From: Candidatus Melainabacteria bacterium
Lineage (GTDB): Bacteria; Cyanobacteriota; Vampirovibrionia; Obscuribacterales; Obscuribacteraceae
Reading direction: 5' to 3'
NCBI GenBank assembly: GCA_003175915.1
Contig: PSRH01000274.1
Span: forward strand, 1 to 11,624
Length of the DNA: 11,624 nucleotides
The translations under genes and the position numbers were made by a program. Position 1 is the first letter of the stretch, and the number at the start of each line of letters is the position of its first letter. Under the pieces are notes generated by a model. The model was not told the origin of the DNA and ran no database searches. It was given only the letters and a program-made list of their open reading frames with translations. Shown here in pieces: positions 5,798 through 11,624 of this stretch.

Positions 5798-8700
5798 ATG
5801 ACTGACGTCGTTCGTCTCAGGCTTAATCGCTGGAAGCAAAAGTTGATCGATCAAACTTTACGCAATCCCCTTCTCAATTTTCGCCCACACAAAACAACAA
5901 CGCTAAAAATAGTGGACGTCCAGCCGACCGAAATTTTCCGGATTTTGCAGTTGGACGGCAAAGCCATGACTTTCAGACCCGCCGCTGAAGAAAGTGTGAC
6001 TGCTCCAAAAACCGAACAAGTCAGCCAGACAAGCGCAGATGGTGCAGTACAACAGCGGTACAAATCCAGCGAGCTGCAGACCGAATTGACTAAGGAAACC
6101 CTGGAGCTGAATTTGTTGCGGATCTATCAAAAGGCGACCAGCCTATTCGACGAGCAAGGATTCAGTTCTTTATGCATGTCGATCGGTATGTTGGAATGGT
6201 GTGATCGAGAAAACGGGGAAGCCAGTCTGAGAGCACCACTAATCTTGTTACCTGTGCAACTCGTCAGAGAAACGGCGCGCAGTAAATTCACACTTGTTGC
6301 TACTCAGGACGATCCTGTGCTCAATCCGGCGATCACCGAAAAGGTGCGGGCTGCATCTCGTGTTTACTTGCCACCCTTCCCCGACAACTATGAAGAGTTC
6401 GATCTTAAAGCGTATTTTGAGGAGATTCGTGACGCGGTCATCGGCCAGAAAAACTGGAGGGTAACAGAAGAAACCAATTTAGCTTTCTTTGCTTTCTTGA
6501 AGTTTGTCATGTACAAGGATCTGGAAGCGGCGGAAGACATCTATGCGGAGCATCCCATTATCCGCTCTCTTTGCTCCAGCAAAGCTGAATTCTTGGATCG
6601 AGTTGACGAAGACGAAAAGGCTGAGAATCTCGATGAAGTATTGCGACCCGAAACGACTTTCCAGGTGCTGGATGCTGATTCATCGCAGCAACAGGCGATT
6701 CTGGCAGCTAAAAAGGGAAAGAATCTTGTCATTGAAGGTCCTCCCGGCACGGGCAAGTCGCAGACAATCACCAACTTGATAGCCGAGTCTCTTGCCGATG
6801 GCAAGACAGTTCTGTTTGTCAGTGAAAAGATGGCTGCTCTGGAGGTTGTCTACAATCGTCTGGAAAGTGCCGGATTGAAAGATTTTTGCCTGCAATTGCA
6901 CAGCAACAAGACCAGTAAGAAATCAGTCTATGAGGAATTGCAACGAGTGCTCGACAGCGCTCGCCCAGTTGATCATAAAGAAGATTCGGATTTGAGCCGT
7001 CTTGGCCATCTGAAAAGTTACCTGAATGGCTATGCAGAAGCTTTGCATGCACCATTTGGCGCCTTGAACCTCAGTCCCTATCAAGTAATTGGTGAGCTCT
7101 GTCAGTTGGAGGGAGTGCCCAGTGTAAACGCAAACGTGCCTGGGCTGCCCGCTGTGAACAGGCAGAATTTCGAAAGCCACTTGAGGAACCTTGCCCACCA
7201 TACGCAGTTGGTCAGTGAACTTGATTCATTTGCCGAACATCCGTGGCGGAATAGCGAGCTGGCGGAACTGACTGCTGTGGAAGAAGATCATCTTGAAGAA
7301 GCTGCCTATCAGCTTCATTCCTTAGCCAGGAAACTTAAGGACAAATGCGACAAGTTTGCTGAAGAAATTGGCGCTACCAGAGTGGAAACGTTTGCTCAAG
7401 TAGAAGTTCTTTGCGATATTGGTCTGGCGCTGACCCGCTCACCTGGCGCCGGTCAAAACTTTCTCATGACGGACAAATGGAATTCTCTGTCGACTGAGGT
7501 AAGCGAAATATTGGCTCGCGGAGCACGATACGGCGAGCTAAGCGCCTCTATTGCTGATTCGTTCAAGGAACGATTGCTTGAGGAAGACTTTGAGGACAAT
7601 CTGGTCAGCTTCCGAGATCAATGCAAACTGGCATTCCGCTACCTCATGCCGGATTTCTGGAAACAGAAGAGATATTTTCGCGAATTTCGCAAATCAAGCT
7701 ACAAGCCGAAATCAAACCAGGAGCTTGTTGAAGATCTGGAGAAGGCGCTTAAGTGCCGGGAAGACATGCTCTTCATTCGTAAGAAGGAGCAAAAGGGTCG
7801 CGATGCTTTTGGCGATAGGTGGCAGGGTCTGGAGAGTGACTGGCAAGACCTCAAGGAATTTGCTGAGTGGCTGGTCAAAGTTAGACGTTTCATCATTGAT
7901 GAGCTGCTCAGCCCGAAGGGCATGCTGCTTGCCGCTAAGGGCCGGGTAGATGCAGAGCCGATTTTTACCTCCGTGAGTGAAATCAAACAACTGACTGAAG
8001 AGGTGAAAGACCAAACCACATTGGTTTTGAATCTCGGCCGTTTCGATTCCTTGAGAGCTCCTTATGCATCGCCGCGAGTCGAAATAGAAGTCCTGGCAGA
8101 CTGGGCTCAGGCGCTCGGCAAAAATATTCGCAAAGTGCACGAAGTGATTGCTCTCAATCAATCTAAAGAATCTTGCGCCACTGGATTGACCGGGCCATTC
8201 TTCTTACGTTTCAGCGAACAGGGTTTTGATGTCCAGTTTTTGGAAGCTTCTTTTCGCCGCTGCTTCCTTCGCCATTGGTTAGATCTTGCCTGCAGCGAAC
8301 GCCCGGTGCTTGCTAAGTTTCAACCAACCAGGCACGAACAAGTAATTAGAGAATTTCGAGTACTGGACGCTAAGGCGCTTGAGCTGGCGAAACAGCGACT
8401 CAGGCACAACCTTTGCCGTGCTCGAGACAAACAGCTCAATGCCAGTGAGTTGCAAGAAGAGTTGCTGATTCTCCAGAAGCAAATCCGGGCTCGCAGTAAA
8501 CTGCCTTTGCGCAAACTCTTTAAGCATGTACCGAACGTGATCAAATCGATCAAGCCCTGCTTTATGATGAGCCCACTTTCGGCGGCACAATTTATCGACT
8601 CCGCCGGCGATTCGTTCGACATAGTAATTTTTGATGAAGCCAGTCAGATTACCAGCGAGGATGCGGTCGGATCGATTGTGCGCGGACAGCAGCTGGTGGT

Positions 8701-10597
8701 CGTCGGTGACACCAAGCAATTGCCACCTACCAACTTTTTTGCCACTCAATTGGATGAGGACGGTCCTCAGGGTGGCAGTGCCGATGAACGTGACGAATTG
8801 CAGATCGTCGATCTATCGAGCGTTCTCGATAATTGTTTGGCCAGTAGGTTTACGGTTCGCAGACTGAAATGGCACTATCGCAGCCGGCATGAATCTTTGA
8901 TTGCTTTTTCCAACAGCGAATTTTACAAGGGCGACCTGTTTACCTTCCCGGGCCCGGATACTGGAGTGCAAGATCGAGGACTCAGCTTCGAATACGTCAA
9001 AGGTGTCTATCAGGGTAGCGGTATCAATCCAATCGAAGCCAAAGCGGTGGCAGATGCGGTCTGTCAGCACATCAGAGAGTGTCCGGAACTAACGCTGGGA
9101 GTGGGTACTTTCAACGTTAAACAACAGACCTTGATCAGGGACGAGTTGGACAAGCGAAGAAGAGAAGATCCATCGCTCGAGTTCTTCTTTGCCAACAAGG
9201 GAGAAGGCGAGTTCTTCGTGAAGAACCTGGAAAATATCCAGGGCGACGATCGTGATGTTATCTTTTTGAGTATCACCTATGGCCCCGGGCCGGACGGGCA
9301 GGTAAGACATAATTTTGGACCGATTAATGGTGAGAACGGTTGGAGGAGATTGAACGTCATTCTCACCAGAGCAAAGTTGCGTCTCAAAGTCTTTTCTTCC
9401 ATGAGGGCTGAGGACATCGAACCGGCCCGCGCGTCCAGCGTGGGTGCCAGTCACTTGCGGGCATTCTTGAGGTTTGCTGAAGGTGGTGCTTTGAACGCTT
9501 CCCATGTCGGCTACCGGGCGCTCATCGAATCACCGTTCGAACGGAGCGTCCACGACGAGCTGGTGAAGTGCGGACTACGCCTGATCCCGCAAGTCGGGCA
9601 AGCTGGTTATAAAATCGACTTCGGCGTTTTGCACGACAGCTTGCCAGGGCGATTCCTGGCTGGCATCGAATGCGATGGACCAACGTATTACAGTGGCGCT
9701 ACCGCCAGAGACCGCGATCGGCTCCGTCACAAGGTCCTTGAGGATTTGGGATGGAAGCTTATTCGCATCTGGTCTATCGACTGGTATCACAATAAAGAAA
9801 CGCAGATCAAACGTCTGAGCGAGTTCTTGGCCGAACAAGAAAAGAACGTCGACCAGGAAGATTTCGCCGTGCCCCAATCCGATCACTCGCTCGACCTCAA
9901 GCAGGACGCCCAAACTTTAGAGCGCAACGGCGAGGAACAGGACAGTGCCGCCGGCCAGGTCAGCGAGCAAAGCCCTCTCGAAGCTGCGATCAAGAAGCGG
10001 CAATTGACGCCGTACATCATGGCCCAGATTGAAGTGCTCGGCGATGCTGCCGCTTTCGATCGGGCGCCGGAGCAAAAGCTGAGCGCGGTCATCCAGTCAG
10101 TCGTTGACGTTGAGGCACCAATTCATCTGGAAGAACTTAAACGGAGAGTCTGCGCTTTTTGGCAGGTAGTACGGCTCAGCCCACGTGCTTCTAAGCGTCT
10201 TGATTCAATACTGGAATCGATGGTTAAAAAGAACGCCATCACGCTCAAGGGAGATTTCGTCTGGAATTTGCCTGAAACGCAGCTGGTGCCACGGACGAGA
10301 AAGCTGAAAGAATACAACTTTACCTCCGAGTCGATTCCACCTGAGGAATTGGACCAATTCATTCAGTATGTGCTCGACAATGGCCAGGCAATGAGCAAAG
10401 AACAACTAGCTCAAGCGGTCGCCAAGCTCATCGGTTTTGGGCGGACCAGCCAGGCGATCAGCGAAACAATTTTACAGAGAGTCCAAGCTCTTCTCGAGCA
10501 GTCTGTCCTTGAGCCATGCAGTCAGGGGGTGAGACTGGTTGTAGCGACGGTGCCCTCGCCGGAGGCGCCATATGAAAAGACCAGTGTATCCACCTAG
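5798..10597 (+). CDS. DUF4011 - SF1 helicase - Vsr/MTES_1575 nuclease - DUF3320 protein
   Basis: This is a 1599-residue cytoplasmic ATPase-nuclease of the COG1112 type. The N-terminus (RLNRWKQKLIDQTLRNPLLNF) matches the DUF4011 signature. Helicase motifs follow: Walker A GPPGTGKS (314-321), a long, mostly helical and charged insertion (about 450-900), the family motif KPCFMMSPLSAAQ (from 919), motif II DEAS (946-949), GDTKQLPP (970-977), WHYRSRHE (from 1025), QGDDRDV (from 1148) and motif VI NVILTRAK (1186-1193). A Vsr/DUF559-like fold spans about 1245-1335: FE (1247-1248), IDF (Asp1274), IECDG (Glu1291, Asp1293), ARDRDRLR and RIWSIDW. A DUF3320-like winged helix (EAPIH, about 1425-1475) and a second helical segment (about 1495-1590) end the chain. 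Tyr1298 stands where relatives have His. AAGGA lies nine bases before the ATG. Similar proteins act in phage defence, which is inferred here. A Sel1 gene follows after 21 bp. Confidence 0.92.
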   Translation: MTDVVRLRLNRWKQKLIDQTLRNPLLNFRPHKTTTLKIVDVQPTEIFRILQLDGKAMTFRPAAEESVTAPKTEQVSQTSADGAVQQRYKSSELQTELTKETLELNLLRIYQKATSLFDEQGFSSLCMSIGMLEWCDRENGEASLRAPLILLPVQLVRETARSKFTLVATQDDPVLNPAITEKVRAASRVYLPPFPDNYEEFDLKAYFEEIRDAVIGQKNWRVTEETNLAFFAFLKFVMYKDLEAAEDIYAEHPIIRSLCSSKAEFLDRVDEDEKAENLDEVLRPETTFQVLDADSSQQQAILAAKKGKNLVIEGPPGTGKSQTITNLIAESLADGKTVLFVSEKMAALEVVYNRLESAGLKDFCLQLHSNKTSKKSVYEELQRVLDSARPVDHKEDSDLSRLGHLKSYLNGYAEALHAPFGALNLSPYQVIGELCQLEGVPSVNANVPGLPAVNRQNFESHLRNLAHHTQLVSELDSFAEHPWRNSELAELTAVEEDHLEEAAYQLHSLARKLKDKCDKFAEEIGATRVETFAQVEVLCDIGLALTRSPGAGQNFLMTDKWNSLSTEVSEILARGARYGELSASIADSFKERLLEEDFEDNLVSFRDQCKLAFRYLMPDFWKQKRYFREFRKSSYKPKSNQELVEDLEKALKCREDMLFIRKKEQKGRDAFGDRWQGLESDWQDLKEFAEWLVKVRRFIIDELLSPKGMLLAAKGRVDAEPIFTSVSEIKQLTEEVKDQTTLVLNLGRFDSLRAPYASPRVEIEVLADWAQALGKNIRKVHEVIALNQSKESCATGLTGPFFLRFSEQGFDVQFLEASFRRCFLRHWLDLACSERPVLAKFQPTRHEQVIREFRVLDAKALELAKQRLRHNLCRARDKQLNASELQEELLILQKQIRARSKLPLRKLFKHVPNVIKSIKPCFMMSPLSAAQFIDSAGDSFDIVIFDEASQITSEDAVGSIVRGQQLVVVGDTKQLPPTNFFATQLDEDGPQGGSADERDELQIVDLSSVLDNCLASRFTVRRLKWHYRSRHESLIAFSNSEFYKGDLFTFPGPDTGVQDRGLSFEYVKGVYQGSGINPIEAKAVADAVCQHIRECPELTLGVGTFNVKQQTLIRDELDKRRREDPSLEFFFANKGEGEFFVKNLENIQGDDRDVIFLSITYGPGPDGQVRHNFGPINGENGWRRLNVILTRAKLRLKVFSSMRAEDIEPARASSVGASHLRAFLRFAEGGALNASHVGYRALIESPFERSVHDELVKCGLRLIPQVGQAGYKIDFGVLHDSLPGRFLAGIECDGPTYYSGATARDRDRLRHKVLEDLGWKLIRIWSIDWYHNKETQIKRLSEFLAEQEKNVDQEDFAVPQSDHSLDLKQDAQTLERNGEEQDSAAGQVSEQSPLEAAIKKRQLTPYIMAQIEVLGDAAAFDRAPEQKLSAVIQSVVDVEAPIHLEELKRRVCAFWQVVRLSPRASKRLDSILESMVKKNAITLKGDFVWNLPETQLVPRTRKLKEYNFTSESIPPEELDQFIQYVLDNGQAMSKEQLAQAVAKLIGFGRTSQAISETILQRVQALLEQSVLEPCSQGVRLVVATVPSPEAPYEKTSVST

Positions 10598-10607
10598 CGG
10601 CCACGTT

Positions 10608-10618
10608 GAGGTAGCAGC
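10608..10618 (+). promoter_or_regulatory. Shine-Dalgarno that fixes the Sel1 gene start
   Basis: GAGG (10608-10611) stands seven bases before ATG 10619. An in-frame TGA at 10607-10609 overlaps it, so the reading frame cannot start any further upstream. The site lies within the 21-bp gap after the helicase stop (TAG 10595-10597), which supports translation from the helicase transcript. Confidence 0.6.
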
Positions 10619-11624
10619 ATGGTTGCACTGTATGAGGGACTGGCAGCGCTGAGCCAGCAGGATTACATAAGCGCAAAGACCATATTTCGTTTACTAGGAG
10701 AAGCTGGGGACTCACGTGGTTGGTACCATCTTGGAAGAATGTACTCATTTGGGCAAGGAGCCGAGGCAGACCCGGGGGAAGCTGGCATTTTGTATCGCCG
10801 AGCTGCTGAAGCTGGATGTATAGCTGCAGCCTTGAGCCTTGGCGCGTTGTACGCACAAGGGAAGGGAGTTGGACAAAACTTTTCCGAGAGCCTGAAATGG
10901 TACCAAAAGGCTGCTAGTGCCGGAGATCCCGAAGCGGCTTTCCGCCTGGGAACAATGTATGCGAACGGACAAGGAACAGAAATTGATCTTGCGCAGGCCG
11001 CGCTGTACTTTGAAATCGCTGCTCGAAAAGGCCATGTTCAAGCAAAGCGCTATCTTGGACATATTCACGTTGACATGATGAACACTGCCAGTGATCCCAA
11101 CTCCCATCTTTGTACGGCCGCAGACTGGTACATTCGGGCAGCGTTGGCGGGGGACGCCGAAGCTGTTTCCGAAATTTGGCGGCAATATGAAAGGCTGCTG
11201 GGACTCGCTGATGCTGGGCTGCCGGCAGCGCAGTTCACATTGGGATGGATCTGGGAGCAAGGTTTTGGCAAGACCATTGATCTGGCAAAGGCGATTAGGT
11301 ATTACCAGGCAGCTGCAAAGCAGAAGCATCCGGGTGCTCTTCATCATTTGGGGAATCTTTATCGAGATGAGCAAGGAGCAGTTCTCTTAGGTAAATCAAG
11401 CAGCCAAACCGAAAACGCCATGATTGAATGCTATCGCCAGGCCGCAGAACTAGGTGATGCTGATAGCCAACATAATCTCGGCTTCGCATACGCTGCTGGT
11501 ATCGGAGTTGAAACGAATTTGGATGTATCGATTACTTGGTTTCGTAAAGCTGCAGAGCAAGGACGAGCTGCATCACAAACAGATCTTGCCATGCAATTGT
11601 TCCAGCGGGCTGAGCATGGGGATG
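10619..11624 (+). CDS. Sel1-repeat protein, 3' end beyond the window (partial)
   Basis: The frame is open from ATG 10619 to the window edge, 335 codons without a stop, so the C-terminus is missing. The product has no signal peptide and is an array of Sel1-like repeats (SEL1 subclass of TPR, about 36 residues). Clear units begin near residues 31, 67, 103, 202, 238 and 281, with motifs such as LGALYAQGKGV, SLKWYQKAASAGD, LGWIWEQGFGK, YYQAAAKQKH, LGFAYAAGIGV and WFRKAAEQGR. Units around 139-201 are degenerate. Sel1 arrays are helical solenoids that bind protein partners; no enzyme domain is visible so far, though one could lie beyond the edge. Spacing of 21 bp and a GAGG Shine-Dalgarno suggest co-expression with the helicase-nuclease, perhaps as its adaptor or regulator. 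The leftward frame across 10745-11374 is a shadow of this gene. Confidence 0.85.
   Translation, partial: MVALYEGLAALSQQDYISAKTIFRLLGEAGDSRGWYHLGRMYSFGQGAEADPGEAGILYRRAAEAGCIAAALSLGALYAQGKGVGQNFSESLKWYQKAASAGDPEAAFRLGTMYANGQGTEIDLAQAALYFEIAARKGHVQAKRYLGHIHVDMMNTASDPNSHLCTAADWYIRAALAGDAEAVSEIWRQYERLLGLADAGLPAAQFTLGWIWEQGFGKTIDLAKAIRYYQAAAKQKHPGALHHLGNLYRDEQGAVLLGKSSSQTENAMIECYRQAAELGDADSQHNLGFAYAAGIGVETNLDVSITWFRKAAEQGRAASQTDLAMQLFQRAEHGD

Noticed and set aside
7712..8161. Leftward open frames inside the helicase gene (e.g. 7712-8161, 8279-8749)
   Set aside because: All are antisense to conserved helicase sequence, show no recognisable domain, and arise from codon bias of the sense gene.
10745..11374. 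209-codon leftward open frame
   Set aside because: It lies wholly antisense to the Sel1-repeat frame, whose repeats are unmistakable; the leftward translation shows no domain and has no good start.
1..11624. CRISPR arrays, tRNA or rRNA genes, insertion sequences, phage genes
   Set aside because: No regularly spaced repeats, cloverleaf-like stretches, rRNA signatures or transposase/integrase motifs were seen in either strand; the defence reading of the helicase gene is therefore not backed by an obvious defence island.

Overview
The window looks like ordinary chromosome of a free-living bacterium with base composition near 50% G+C (by eye). It carries several exported or repeat-rich proteins: a matrixin-like metalloprotease, an alpha/beta hydrolase, an exported TPR-LRR protein, a proline-rich small secreted protein and a Sel1-repeat protein. 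There is no rRNA, tRNA, CRISPR array, transposase or phage gene. The variant protease motif HExxHxxGxxGH and the wealth of TPR/LRR/Sel1 repeats remind me of non-photosynthetic relatives of cyanobacteria (Melainabacteria/Obscuribacterales). That assignment is a weak inference and rests on no marker gene.

Left part (1-4250). A non-coding leader with a strong hairpin precedes two rightward genes for exported enzymes, a matrixin-like protease (287-1075) and an alpha/beta hydrolase (1144-2193). The hydrolase converges, 7 bp apart, on a large leftward gene (4210-2201) for an exported protein with an N-terminal TPR array and a C-terminal array of 24-residue LRRs. A 13-codon mini-ORF overlaps that gene's start by an ATGA junction.

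Middle (4250-5800). A region of about 320 bp without a gene ends in a good sigma-70-type promoter (TATAAT, 4605-4610). It would drive an unrecognised 58-residue basic protein with a CX4C motif (4670-4846) and then a DUF962/Mpo1-like membrane protein (4886-5254). A small exported proline/lysine-rich protein follows (5347-5658), with weak hairpins on both sides.

Right part (5798-11624). A 1599-residue protein combines DUF4011, a split superfamily-1 helicase, a Vsr/MTES_1575-type nuclease domain and DUF3320-like winged helices. This architecture is associated with nucleic-acid defence. Only 21 bp downstream, with its own Shine-Dalgarno, starts a cytoplasmic Sel1-repeat protein that stays open to the window edge (10619-11624, at least 335 residues). 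The pair looks like a two-gene operon and is the best candidate here for an undescribed system. The nuclease domain carries a Tyr where I expect the family's conserved His (DGxxYH becomes DGPTYY), so its activity deserves a check.
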